A stretch of DNA of 64,000 bases from GCA-003244245 sp050699595 (GCA_050699595.1 JBOHFI010000014.1:34916-98915), one strand, 5' to 3'. Shown: positions 17,045 through 25,641, numbered from the stretch's first letter. The notes: a model not told the origin generated them from the sequence alone. Program-made: numbers and translations.

Positions 17045-17085
17045 GGCAGTTCCTCCTCAATGAGTCACACCGGTCGAGCCAATCC

Positions 17086-17117
17086 GACTATACAAGACTC
17101 AGTGAATGTTTAGTCAA
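17086..17117 (-). promoter_or_regulatory. Putative promoter and dyad operator upstream of the graspetide operon
   Basis: In the spacer between the XRE gene stop and the precursor start, the minus strand has TTGACT (17117-17112) and TATAGT (17092-17087), spaced 19 nt, a little long. An imperfect dyad (GACTAAAC at 17115-17108, GTATAGTC at 17093-17086, seven of eight positions matching) brackets the spacer and overlaps both hexamers, a natural place for repression or activation by the adjacent XRE protein. Confidence 0.45.
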
Positions 17118-17148
17118 GGGTCTGATCATGACTAAATCCTCGGAAGGC

Positions 17149-17994
17149 TCACGAGGGCGGACTGCGGTAGCCAGCAGCAACGCTGCGCAACACAGCCAGC
17201 GCAGCGTCGTCGTAGCTCGCCACAGCCGCGAGGTCGGCGAACAGGCGCACGTAAGACGCCACGTCAGGCGGCCCAGTGAGAAACGTGGTCCCTGCGTCCG
17301 TGCCGACGATGACCGCCCGGTCGTCGTACAGGTCAAACCCGGCAACCGGAGCCACATCTACGGCGGTAGTCCACGGGATGACCCCGACACGAACATTGGG
17401 CTGATCAGCGATGCAGGCGATGTGATCCAGCTGGGCCGCCATGAGTCGCGGCGAACCAACCTGCCACCGGAGCGGCCCCTCGGTGAGCAGAAACGTGAAT
17501 GACCGGCCAGGCTCGGTGAGTAGCTCTTGGCGGGCTATGCGCCGCTCCACGGCCATCCTCACCTCGTCGGCTGACAGATCACCGCCAGCCGAGAAGATCA
17601 CGCGGGCGTAGTCGGGAAGTTGCAACAACCCCGACACCACAGCGGGGTGGAAGTGCCGCAGCTTTACGGACGTCCGCTCTATCCGGCTGATGCGTTCCTG
17701 CATCCGCGCCGCCCCCCGCTGGATGACCACCCTGGCCGCTGGCCTGACGTCCTCCCGCAAGTCCCGCGATATCCGCGTAAGCCGTTCCCGCTCGACGGTC
17801 GAGGATCCATACACCCGGCACAGTGCGTCCACAGTCTCCGGACTGGGAACGAACCGGCCGTTCTCGAACCGGCTGATGCTCGCTTGGGTTTGACCGATAC
17901 GCTTGCCAGCTTCTACACCGGAAAGCCCCACCGCCTTCCGCAACTCCCGCAGCGCCTGCGACAGCTCGTCTCGGTCCCCGGGCCGGCTAGGCAC
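17149..17994 (-). CDS. XRE-family regulator with DUF5753 sensor domain
   Basis: 281 residues. An N-terminal helix-turn-helix (residues ~10-65: LRELRKAVGLSGVEAGKRIG, QASISRFENGRFVPSPETV) is followed by a DUF5753 domain, recognisable by ERISRIERTS, HPAVVSGLLQLPDYARVI, VERRIARQELL and VRVGVIPW. These regulators are abundant in sporulating actinomycetes and are paired with small acidic partner proteins. It overlaps the DUF6879 gene by 8 nt and precedes the graspetide operon on the same strand. Confidence 0.92.
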   Translation of the reverse strand: MPSRPGDRDELSQALRELRKAVGLSGVEAGKRIGQTQASISRFENGRFVPSPETVDALCRVYGSSTVERERLTRISRDLREDVRPAARVVIQRGAARMQERISRIERTSVKLRHFHPAVVSGLLQLPDYARVIFSAGGDLSADEVRMAVERRIARQELLTEPGRSFTFLLTEGPLRWQVGSPRLMAAQLDHIACIADQPNVRVGVIPWTTAVDVAPVAGFDLYDDRAVIVGTDAGTTFLTGPPDVASYVRLFADLAAVASYDDAALAVLRSVAAGYRSPPS

Positions 17995-18559
17995 TTGCCC
18001 TTTTCAACCATGCCGCCCGGTGGTGCTCGGGGTGCCGCTCCCACCACTGCGTGAACGGCTCCGCGACACCCCACACCGCATCCCGGCAAGCAACCCACGG
18101 GTCCGCCCCGGAGCCCTCCGCAATCCGCCCGTGCCGAAACCGGCCACCGTGGTCGTAGCACATCACCACGGCCCGGGAGCGGTCCAGCAGCCAGAACTCC
18201 TCCCCAATCAGTCCCGCTGGCGGGTCCTGCTCAGCGAGGTCCAGCACCCGAATGTCTTCGCCCGCGTCGACACTGCAGGTATAAGCCCACTCACATTCGT
18301 AACACACGTACTTGCTCGGAAGCCCGTACAGCACACGGACCCGACGTACATCGCGGCTACGTCGGCGCTGGTCACGCAGCCACTCACGCCACGGCCCCAC
18401 CACAGCCGGGTCGGGGTGCGCCTCGCCTGCCAGGTAGCGGGCGAAATCGCCCCCGTCACTGGGCACGTCGTACCGGTCGCGAACCTCCTGCCGGAACGCC
18501 TCGAACTCGAAGCGGTCGGTATAGTCGTCGAGGCCAGCCTCGTCGAGCAGCATGGTCAC
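17987..18559 (-). CDS. DUF6879 family protein
   Basis: 190 residues starting MTMLLDEAGLDDYTDRFEFE and containing FRQEVRDRYDVPSDGGDFAR, YECEWAY and FWLLDRSRAVVMCYD, the pattern of the DUF6879 family that accompanies XRE/DUF5753 regulators in actinomycetes. The biochemical role is unknown; gene pairing suggests it modulates or is controlled by the regulator. It overlaps both neighbours (4 nt upstream, 8 nt downstream), implying strict co-expression. Confidence 0.85.
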   Translation of the reverse strand: MTMLLDEAGLDDYTDRFEFEAFRQEVRDRYDVPSDGGDFARYLAGEAHPDPAVVGPWREWLRDQRRRSRDVRRVRVLYGLPSKYVCYECEWAYTCSVDAGEDIRVLDLAEQDPPAGLIGEEFWLLDRSRAVVMCYDHGGRFRHGRIAEGSGADPWVACRDAVWGVAEPFTQWWERHPEHHRAAWLKRASA

Positions 18560-18756
18560 AATGTGGAAGCCAGCGAAGCCGAGATCTCGACCGCGTACTC
18601 GTCGTCGGCCACGTCCCCGACCTCGGCCAGCAACTCCGGGTCAGCGACTTGCTTACCCACGACGATCCGTGTTCCCCGTGTCGTGACGCTACTGACCCTC
18701 GGGCAGGTCTTGCCGTTCCCACAGACCTCACTCACCCACGTCAACCTGATCTTCAT
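18556..18756 (-). CDS. Small conserved-looking protein leading the DUF6879/XRE cassette
   Basis: 66 residues: a short beta-rich protein with two Cys (C12 and C18 in EVCGNGKTCPRVSS), then VTTRGTRIVVGKQVADPELL and an acidic end. The ATG (18754-18756) follows a GAGAGGGAG ribosome binding site, and the stop overlaps the DUF6879 start as ATGA. Tight coupling and codon usage make it real, but I know no function for it. Confidence 0.75.
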   Translation of the reverse strand: MKIRLTWVSEVCGNGKTCPRVSSVTTRGTRIVVGKQVADPELLAEVGDVADDEYAVEISASLASTL

Positions 18757-18876
18757 GATCGACTCCCTCTCCGGGCGGTGGCGCATTGCCGACGAGTGTC
18801 CTCCCCATACGTCAGGATAGTCAACATGGCAGTTATGTATAGTCCGGGCCCACCGGGGGTCAGGTGTTGTTGCGCG

Positions 18877-19134
18877 AGGTGAGAACGGCGACCGCCTTGG
18901 CGGCGACGTCGGCGGCGTGCGCGGCGCGGGCGGCGAGGTCGCCGTCGAGCTCACCGAGTTCGACGTTGAGCCGGACCAGCTCGGCGGCCGCCCGCTCGGC
19001 GGCGGCAGCCAGGGTGGCCGCGGTGAAGGCTTCACCACGCAGGGTGGGGTTGCCCCGGCCGGCCAGTTCCACCGCCTCGGTGGCGAAGGGCCGGGTCGGG
19101 CTCGCGGGGCAGCGCGAACGCGGCGAGCACCGCC
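18877..19134 (-). pseudogene. Truncated second copy of the cyclodeaminase gene 3' end
   Basis: This stretch matches 20773-21107 (the end of the intact cyclodeaminase gene) in the same orientation with only about half a dozen mismatches by eye. A 77-bp internal deletion at 19084-19086 destroys the frame, and similarity stops abruptly at 19134. The remaining frame encodes ELAGRGNPTLRGEAFTAATL and the rest of the C-terminus, then runs on to SRNNT. It is a dead fragment and forms a direct repeat flanking the halogenase gene. Confidence 0.88.
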
Positions 19135-19315
19135 GCGCCGCACCCGAGCGATCAACACCTCCCCATCACGCCCATCGGGCTCCAACTCCCTCTGGTAGCC
19201 TGGGAAAGATGTAGACAGGGCACGGCGCGCGCCCCTAAGCGGCTGGTCTGTTTTTGCTCAGCCAAGGCAACAGTGCCGACCAGGGAGAATTGGGTGCCCT
19301 CGGAAGGAGAAAATC

Positions 19316-20770
19316 ATGAGCAAAGCTACGCAAGTTCTGGTAGTGGGTGGCGGTCCAGCCGGTTCTACCGCCGCCACTCTGCTGGCCCGCGAGGGGCTCG
19401 ACGTAACCATTATAGAAAAAGAGGTATTTCCACGCTACCATATCGGCGAATCACTTCTGCCGTCCTGTTTATCCATCATGGACCTACTCGGCGTAAGGGG
19501 GAAAGTTGATGCATACGGCTTCCAACTGAAGAGAGGAGCGTACTTCGACTGGGGAGGCGAGCAGTGGGACACCATCTTCAGCAACAACCAGCCTGGTTAC
19601 TCCTACCAAGTTTTGCGCTCCGATTTTGACCAGCTTCTCCTGGAGCACGCTAAGAGCCAGGGGGTATCGGTCCTGGAAGGAGTAGAGGTCAAGCGACTGA
19701 AATTCGACGGCGCCCGACCGCGGATCGCAGTCTGGTCACCCGTCGGCCGGGATGGCCGAACTCAAGAGCAAGAGACCGGCTTCGACTTCCTGATTGATGC
19801 ATCAGGCCGAGCAGGCTTAATGACTACTCGACACCTACACACTCGACGCTACAATGAGGCGTTCAAAAATATCGCAGTCTGGGGATATTGGAAGGGTGCG
19901 AAAGAGCTTTCTGCCGGCCCAGAAGGCGCGGTGGCGATTTGCTCCGTGCCGGACGGCTGGTTCTGGGGAATCCCACTGCAGGATGGCAACCTCAGCGTCG
20001 GACTAGTAACCCACAAGGAAATCTTCAAATCGAAGAGGAATGAGGGACTGAGCCCAGACCGGATCTACCACGAGGCGATCCACGAGTGCCCCGCAATCGC
20101 AGACTTATTGACGTCCGCCGAGCTGACCACACCCCTGCGCATCGAGCAGGATTACTCGTACACCTCGGAACGCTTTACAGGTCCGGGATACTTCCTCGTC
20201 GGCGACGCCGCATGCTTCTTGGATCCCTTGCTCTCGACCGGGGTGCACCTCGCCACTTACAGCGCGATGCTAGCCGGGGCCAGCCTTGCCAGTGTGTTTC
20301 GGGGCGAAGTCAGCGAAGAAGAGGCGAGGGATCTCTACGAGCGAAACTACCGACAAGCATATCTCCGCTTATTTGCAGTCGTCTCGAAGTTATATCAGCA
20401 GTACAACGGCAAGGACTCCTACTTCTGGGAGGCACAGCGTCTCACGCTACGTGACTGCAGCGCCGCCGACGTGAAACAGGCTTTTGTGAACGTCATATCC
20501 GGTACCGAAGACCTGTGGGACGCTCAGGCGACACTCGAACTCGCCATGGAAAATGCGGGCGATGCACTCACGGAGGCACAGAAGCTGTCTTCCTTGCGTA
20601 ACGAGAAGACCCTTGACTCGATATCGCCCCATGAGCGCGAGCTCATGGAGGCCAGAGCGGCATTCTTAAAATTGGCGATGACACTCGTGCCCGGGGAGGC
20701 TAAAGGGCTTTACGTAGTGACGAAGCCACGGCTGGGCCTGGCGCGCCAGACGGCGCAGGACGTGAGGTAG
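19316..20770 (+). CDS. Flavin-dependent halogenase
   Basis: 484 residues. FAD site GGGPAGST (11-18), FPRYHIGESLLPS (38-50), candidate catalytic Lys72 in GFQLKRGAYFDWG, DASGRAGL (161-168), the halogenase signature WxWxIP as W215-F-W-G-I-P220, and GDAACFLDP (296-304). Such enzymes use FADH2, O2 and halide to halogenate aromatic or pyrrole substrates, often carrier-bound; the substrate is unknown. RBS GGAAGGAG. Its GC is visibly lower than its neighbours and it contains six TTA codons, so it was probably acquired. It ends exactly where the convergent cyclodeaminase gene ends. Confidence 0.9.
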   Translation: MSKATQVLVVGGGPAGSTAATLLAREGLDVTIIEKEVFPRYHIGESLLPSCLSIMDLLGVRGKVDAYGFQLKRGAYFDWGGEQWDTIFSNNQPGYSYQVLRSDFDQLLLEHAKSQGVSVLEGVEVKRLKFDGARPRIAVWSPVGRDGRTQEQETGFDFLIDASGRAGLMTTRHLHTRRYNEAFKNIAVWGYWKGAKELSAGPEGAVAICSVPDGWFWGIPLQDGNLSVGLVTHKEIFKSKRNEGLSPDRIYHEAIHECPAIADLLTSAELTTPLRIEQDYSYTSERFTGPGYFLVGDAACFLDPLLSTGVHLATYSAMLAGASLASVFRGEVSEEEARDLYERNYRQAYLRLFAVVSKLYQQYNGKDSYFWEAQRLTLRDCSAADVKQAFVNVISGTEDLWDAQATLELAMENAGDALTEAQKLSSLRNEKTLDSISPHERELMEARAAFLKLAMTLVPGEAKGLYVVTKPRLGLARQTAQDVR

Positions 20771-21361
20771 CTAGGTGAGAACGGCGACCGCCTTGGTGGC
20801 GACGTCGGCGGCGTGCGCGGCGCGGGCGGCGAGGTCGCCGTCGAGCTCACCGAGTTCGACGTTGAGCCGGACCAGCTCGGCGGCCGCCCGCGCGGCGGCG
20901 GCAGCCAGGGTAGCCGCGGTGAAGGCGTCGCCACGCAGGGTGGGGTTGCCCCGGCCGGCCAGTTCCACCGCCTCGGTGGCGATGCCACTGGCCAGCTCGG
21001 CGATCTCCGTCGGCACCTGAGCCGCCCGCTGCAGAGTGCGCCGGATCTGCCGGCGGCGAAGGGCCGGGTCGGGCTCGCAGGGCAGCGCGAACGCGGCGAG
21101 CACCGCCTGGTAGGCCTCGGCGTCCCGCTCGGCCAGCGCTGCGACCTGGCCCCGGAGCCGGTCGGCGCGCGCGGCCCGGGCCGCTGAGTCGATCAGCTGC
21201 GCGGTGGAGAACCTCGCGGCCATCCCGAGCAGCCCAGCGGCCATCGCGGCGGTGATCGCCGCGGCGGCGCCGCCTCCCGGCGCCGGCTGCTTCGCGGCGA
21301 GGCGATCCAGCAGCTGCGCAACCGAGCAGTCGAGCAGCGGGACGCCGCGAGCGGGGATCAC
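20771..21361 (-). CDS. fchA: Formimino-/methenyl-tetrahydrofolate cyclodeaminase-cyclohydrolase family protein
   Basis: 196 residues of the FTCD C-terminal (cyclodeaminase) family: QPAPGGGAAAAITAAMAAGL near the N-terminus and ELASGIATEAVELAGRGNP in the second half. Family members convert 5-formimino-THF to methenyl-THF or hydrolyse methenyl-THF; next to fhs, interconversion of 10-formyl- and methenyl-THF is the likely role. Start overlaps the fhs stop by 4 nt. Last gene of the SAM/one-carbon operon. Confidence 0.85.
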   Translation of the reverse strand: MIPARGVPLLDCSVAQLLDRLAAKQPAPGGGAAAAITAAMAAGLLGMAARFSTAQLIDSAARAARADRLRGQVAALAERDAEAYQAVLAAFALPCEPDPALRRRQIRRTLQRAAQVPTEIAELASGIATEAVELAGRGNPTLRGDAFTAATLAAAAARAAAELVRLNVELGELDGDLAARAAHAADVATKAVAVLT

Positions 21362-23055
21362 GACAGGCCGACGATCTCGCCGTGGGAGTCGATGTCGATG
21401 CGGGTCGCGGCGGGGCTGGCGCCCAGACCCGGCATGGTGCGCATGTCACCGCAGATCGGGTAGATGAACCCGGCACCCACCGAGGCCCGCGCCTCCCGCA
21501 CCGGCAGCACCCATCCGGTGGGCGCGCCCGTGAGCGCCGGATCCGAGGAGATCGACAGGTGCGTCTTGGCGATACACACCGGCAGCCGTCCGAAGCCGTT
21601 GCGCTCGTAGCTGTCGAGCTGCCGGGACGCCGTGGGGTCGTATTCCACCCCCTGCGCTCCATAGACCCGCGACGCCACGGTGTGGATCTTCTTCCGCAGC
21701 GTCGCATCATCGGGATAGAGGAAGGCGAACTCCGATGGTTCCTCGGCGGCCTCGGCGACTGCGGCGGCCAGCTCGGCGGCACCCTTGCCGCCCTCGGCGA
21801 AGTGCGTACACAACGCCGAGCGGGCACCCATGCTCTCGGCGATCTCGCGGATGGCGGCATGCTCGGCGGGGTGGTCGGTGGGGAAGACGTTGATCGCCAC
21901 CACGGGCGAGACGCCGTGGATCCGCACGTTCTCGATCTGTTTGCGCAGGTTCGCCCCGCCGGCGTGCACGTCATCGGGGTTCTCCGCCAGCATGCCCTCG
22001 GGCAGCGGGCGACCGGCGCTGACCTTGTACCGGCCGGAGTGCGCCTTGAGCGCGCGCACCGTCGCCACCAGCACGGCCGCGTCCGGCCGCAGCCCAGAAG
22101 CGCGACACTTGATGTTGAAGAAGCGCTCGGCGCCCATGTCAGCGCCGAAGCCGGCTTCGGTGACCAGGTAGTCACCACAGTGGATGCCGATGAGGTCGGC
22201 GATCACCGAGGAGTTGCCGTGCGCGATGTTGCCGAACGGCCCGGCGTGCACCAGTACCGGCGTGCCCTCCAGCGTCTGCAGCAGGTTGGGCTTGATCGCC
22301 TCGCGCATGATCACCGTCATCGCGCCGGCAGCGTGCAGGTCCTCGGCCGTCACCGGCTGACCGTCGGGGCTCTGACCGATCACGATCCGGCCCAGCCGGG
22401 ACCGCATGTCGGCCAGCGAGGTGGACAGCGCGAGTACCGCCATCACCTCACTGGCCGCGGTGATGTCGAACCCGCTCTGCCGGGGAGTGCCATCGGCCCG
22501 CAACCCGAGCCCGATCACGATGTTGCGCAAGGCCCGATCGTTGACATCGAGCACTCGGTTCCAGGTGATGGCGTGCGGGTCGAGATCGACGCCGTCGCGC
22601 TGGTGCAGCTGGTTGTCGACCATCGCGGCGAGCAGGTTGTGCGCCGCGGTCACCGCATGCATATCCCCGGTCAGGTGCAGGTTGAGCGTCTCCATGGGGA
22701 CGACCTGGCTGTACCCACCGCCCGCCGCCCCACCCTTGATCCCGAAGGTGGGGCCCATCGAGGGTTGCCGGATCGCGATCGTGGCGCGCTTGCCGATGTG
22801 CGCGAAGCCTTGGCCCAACCCCACGGTGGTGGTCGTCTTGCCCTCGCCGAGCGGGGTGGGCGTGATGGCTGTGACGACCACGTACTTGGCCCGAGGAGCC
22901 TGCGCCAGCTCCTCGATGGCCGCAGTCTTGATCTTCATCACGTGCGCGCCGTAGGGCTCGAGCAGGTGCGGGCCCAGCCCCATCGCGGCGCCGACCTGTG
23001 CCAGCGGTGTCAGGGTGGCGCCGCGGGCGATCTCGAGGTCACTGGGGAAGAGCAA
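21358..23055 (-). CDS. fhs: Formate--tetrahydrofolate ligase
   Basis: 565 residues. ATP-dependent activation of formate to 10-formyl-THF. Landmarks: ITPTPLGEGKTTTTVGLGQG (nucleotide loop), RQPSMGPTFGIKGGAAGGGY, HAGPFGNIAHGNSSVIAD, and VEYDPTASRQL near the C-terminus. Full length for the family. The start is TTG at 23053-23055 with an AAGGAG ribosome binding site 5 nt upstream. It feeds C1 units into the folate branch of this operon. Confidence 0.96.
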   Translation of the reverse strand: MLFPSDLEIARGATLTPLAQVGAAMGLGPHLLEPYGAHVMKIKTAAIEELAQAPRAKYVVVTAITPTPLGEGKTTTTVGLGQGFAHIGKRATIAIRQPSMGPTFGIKGGAAGGGYSQVVPMETLNLHLTGDMHAVTAAHNLLAAMVDNQLHQRDGVDLDPHAITWNRVLDVNDRALRNIVIGLGLRADGTPRQSGFDITAASEVMAVLALSTSLADMRSRLGRIVIGQSPDGQPVTAEDLHAAGAMTVIMREAIKPNLLQTLEGTPVLVHAGPFGNIAHGNSSVIADLIGIHCGDYLVTEAGFGADMGAERFFNIKCRASGLRPDAAVLVATVRALKAHSGRYKVSAGRPLPEGMLAENPDDVHAGGANLRKQIENVRIHGVSPVVAINVFPTDHPAEHAAIREIAESMGARSALCTHFAEGGKGAAELAAAVAEAAEEPSEFAFLYPDDATLRKKIHTVASRVYGAQGVEYDPTASRQLDSYERNGFGRLPVCIAKTHLSISSDPALTGAPTGWVLPVREARASVGAGFIYPICGDMRTMPGLGASPAATRIDIDSHGEIVGLS

Positions 23056-23071
23056 TTGGGCTCCTTCGGAG

Positions 23072-23117
23072 CTTGTGAGTGGCGGTACGAGTGATCACTC
23101 GCACCGCCACTCACAAG
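23072..23117. terminator. Long near-perfect hairpin between ahcY and fhs
   Basis: Arms CTTGTGAGTGGCGGT (23072-23086) and its exact complement (23103-23117) enclose a second palindrome (23088-23101, CGAGTGATCACTCG), giving a stem of about 22 bp with one mismatch. It lies 5 nt after the ahcY stop and 17 nt before the fhs start. It could be an intrinsic terminator, though no T-tract follows, or an RNA processing/stability element separating the two halves of the operon. Confidence 0.7.
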
Positions 23118-23121
23118 TACG

Positions 23122-24600
23122 TCAGTACCGATAATGGGCCGGCTTGTAGGGGCCCTCGACGTCCACGTCGATGTAGTCGGCCTGTTCTTTGGTCAGCCTG
23201 GTGAGCTGACCGCCCAGGGCCTCGACGTGGATCTTGGCGACCTTCTCGTCGAGCACTTTGGGCAGGGTGTAGACCTCCCGATCGTATTCCTGGTACTTGG
23301 TGAACAGCTCGACCTGGGCGATCACCTGGTTGGCGAACGAGGCCGACATCACGAAACTCGGGTGCCCGGTGGCGTTGCCCAGGTTCAGCAACCGCCCCTC
23401 AGACAACACGATGATCGAATGCCCGTCCGGGAACGTCCATTCGTCGACCTGCGGCTTGATCACTAACCGGCGGGCGCCCGAATGGCGCTCCAACCCGGCC
23501 ATGTCGATCTCGTTGTCGAAGTGCCCGATATTGCCCAGGATCGCCTGGTGCTTCATCCGCGCCATATGCTCGACGGTCACGATGTTCTTGTTCCCGGTGG
23601 CGGTGATGATGACGTCCGCGCGCTCGATGAGGTTGTCCAGGGTGTCGACGGTGAAACCATTCATCATCGCCTGCAGCGCACAGATCGGATCCACCTCGGC
23701 CACCACCACGCGAGCGCCCTGGCCCGCCAGCGCCTCCGCGCACCCCTTGCCGACATCCCCATACCCACAGACCAGCGTCAACTTCCCGGCCAGCAGCACG
23801 TCCACCGCCCGGTTGATCCCGTCCACCAGCGAATGCCGGCACCCGTACTTGTTGTCGAACTTCGACTTCGTCACCGAGTCGTTGACGTTGATCGCCGGGA
23901 ACAACAGCTCCCCCGCCGCGGCCAACTGGTATAGCCGGTGGACCCCGGTGGTGGTCTCCTCGGTCACGCCGCGGATGCCCTCGCCGATCGCGGTCCACTT
24001 CCCCGGCGTATCGGCCAACGAGGTCCGCAGCACGTCCAGGAACACCGTCCACTCATCCGAGTCGTTCTCGTCCGCGGCGGGGACCACACCGGCCTTCTCG
24101 AAGGCCGTCCCCTTCTGGACCAGCATTGTGGCGTCCCCGCCGTCATCCAGGATCATGTTCGGCCCGGCGCCGTCGGGCCAGGTCAGCATCTGCTCGGTGC
24201 ACCACCAGTACTCCGGGAGCGTCTCGCCTTTCCAGGCGAAACAGGGCACGCCGCGCGGCTGTTCGGCACTGCCGTGCGGACCCACCACCACCGCGGCCGC
24301 AGCATGATCCTGGGTGGAGAAGATATTGCACGACGCCCACCGGACCTCCGCGCCGAGACTGACCAGGGTCTCGATCAACACAGCTGTCTGGATGGTCATA
24401 TGCAACGACCCCGAGATCCGCGCCCCGCGCAATGGGAAAACGTCCGCGTACTCCCGCCGCAGCGTCATCAGACCCGGCATCTCATGCTGCGCCAGCCGGA
24501 TCTCATGACGGCCGAAGTCAGCCAGCCCCAGATCGGCGACAGCGAAATCGATACCAGCGCGGTTCTGAAGCTTCTTCTCAGCGGTGGGCGCCACGGTCAT
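23122..24600 (-). CDS. ahcY: S-adenosyl-L-homocysteine hydrolase
   Basis: 492 residues. Reversible hydrolysis of SAH to adenosine and homocysteine. Landmarks: SGSLHMTIQTAVLIETL, SCNIFSTQDHAAAA, NVNDSVTKSKFDNKYGCRHSL with the substrate Lys and Asp, the NAD-binding VCGYGDVGKGCAEAL, and the C-terminal KPAHYRY. ATG 24600 has AAGGAG upstream; a longer in-frame extension to 24708 overlaps the adenosine kinase gene and lacks homology. Removing SAH relieves product inhibition of methyltransferases. Confidence 0.97.
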   Translation of the reverse strand: MTVAPTAEKKLQNRAGIDFAVADLGLADFGRHEIRLAQHEMPGLMTLRREYADVFPLRGARISGSLHMTIQTAVLIETLVSLGAEVRWASCNIFSTQDHAAAAVVVGPHGSAEQPRGVPCFAWKGETLPEYWWCTEQMLTWPDGAGPNMILDDGGDATMLVQKGTAFEKAGVVPAADENDSDEWTVFLDVLRTSLADTPGKWTAIGEGIRGVTEETTTGVHRLYQLAAAGELLFPAINVNDSVTKSKFDNKYGCRHSLVDGINRAVDVLLAGKLTLVCGYGDVGKGCAEALAGQGARVVVAEVDPICALQAMMNGFTVDTLDNLIERADVIITATGNKNIVTVEHMARMKHQAILGNIGHFDNEIDMAGLERHSGARRLVIKPQVDEWTFPDGHSIIVLSEGRLLNLGNATGHPSFVMSASFANQVIAQVELFTKYQEYDREVYTLPKVLDEKVAKIHVEALGGQLTRLTKEQADYIDVDVEGPYKPAHYRY

Positions 24601-24652
24601 CGCAATGCACTCCTTGTCGAGTGAAGTTGAACACAGTCGGTGCAGTCGGTGT

Positions 24653-25630
24653 TCACGCGCGCACGTGGTCGGCCACCTCGGCCGCACTGTCGGGTCCGTA
24701 CGCTTCACTGAACCGCTCCAGGAACGTCACCGGTTCGAACTCGTGCTCCTGGGTACCGACCGATTCGATCACCAGGGTGGCCAGCATGCACCCGAGCTGG
24801 GCGGCCCGTTCATCACCCACGCCCCAGGTGACCCCGGCCAGGAAGCCCGCCCGGAACGCGTCCCCCACACCCGTGGGATCCGCCTTGAGGCGCTCCTGCG
24901 GCGGGGTCACCGAGATCACCGGTTCGCCCGGCCGCTGCACGGTCACGCCCTTAGCCCCCCGGGTCAGCACCGAGACGCCCACCCGCGCCAGGATATCCGC
25001 CTCACCCCAGCCGGTCTTGCGCTCGAGCAGGCCTCGCTCGTAGGTGTTGGTGAACAGGTAGTTCGCGCCGTCGACCAGCTGCGTGATCGCCTCGCCGTCG
25101 AGCGAGGAGAGCTGCTGGGAAGGGTCCGCGGCGAACGGGATGCCGAGGTCCCGACACTCCTGGGTGTGCGCCAACATGGCCGTCGGGTCGTTAGGGCCCA
25201 CCACGACGAGATCGGTCCCGCCCAGGCGGTCCACGATCGGCGCCAGCGCGATGTCCCGGGACTCGCTCATCGCGCCGGCGTAGAACGACGCGATTTGGTT
25301 CTGGTCGGAGTCGGTGGTGCACTGGAACCGGGCGGTGTGCAAGGTCCGCGAGACGTGCACCGCGCTGGTGTCCACCCCGTGCTCGGCGAGCCATCGCCCG
25401 TACTCAGCGAAATCGGCGCCGACCGCGCCCACCAGCACCGGCACCAGCCCGAGGCAGCCCAGGTTGAACGCGATGTTGGCGGCCGCCCCGCCTCGGCGAA
25501 TCGCCAGATCCTCCACCAGGAAGGACAGCGAGAGGTTCGCCAGCTGATCAGGCACGATCTGCTCAGCGAACCGGCCGGGGAAGACCATCAGATAGTCGGT
25601 GGCGATCGACCCCGTGACGATGATGCCCAC
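24653..25630 (-). CDS. adoK: Adenosine kinase (PfkB family)
   Basis: 325 residues with PfkB signatures: GSIATDYLMVFPG, IRRGGAAANIAFNLG, and the catalytic anion hole DPTGVGDAFRAGF with its Asp base. Close in design to the actinobacterial adenosine kinases that phosphorylate adenosine to AMP. Placement between metK and ahcY supports removal of the adenosine made by AhcY. The gap to ahcY is 52 nt and to metK 11 nt. Confidence 0.92.
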   Translation of the reverse strand: MGIIVTGSIATDYLMVFPGRFAEQIVPDQLANLSLSFLVEDLAIRRGGAAANIAFNLGCLGLVPVLVGAVGADFAEYGRWLAEHGVDTSAVHVSRTLHTARFQCTTDSDQNQIASFYAGAMSESRDIALAPIVDRLGGTDLVVVGPNDPTAMLAHTQECRDLGIPFAADPSQQLSSLDGEAITQLVDGANYLFTNTYERGLLERKTGWGEADILARVGVSVLTRGAKGVTVQRPGEPVISVTPPQERLKADPTGVGDAFRAGFLAGVTWGVGDERAAQLGCMLATLVIESVGTQEHEFEPVTFLERFSEAYGPDSAAEVADHVRA

Positions 25631-25641
25631 TACGTCCCCCT

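Noticed and set aside
24601..24652. SAH or SAM riboswitch in front of ahcY or metK
   Set aside because: The spacers are 52 nt or shorter and show no pseudoknot-like conserved blocks; the leader of the operon upstream of 31133 also shows no SAM riboswitch pattern by eye.
24730..24755. GGTTCGAA motif resembling a tRNA T-loop
   Set aside because: It lies inside the adenosine kinase gene in frame and has no acceptor or anticodon stem around it. No tRNA was found elsewhere.
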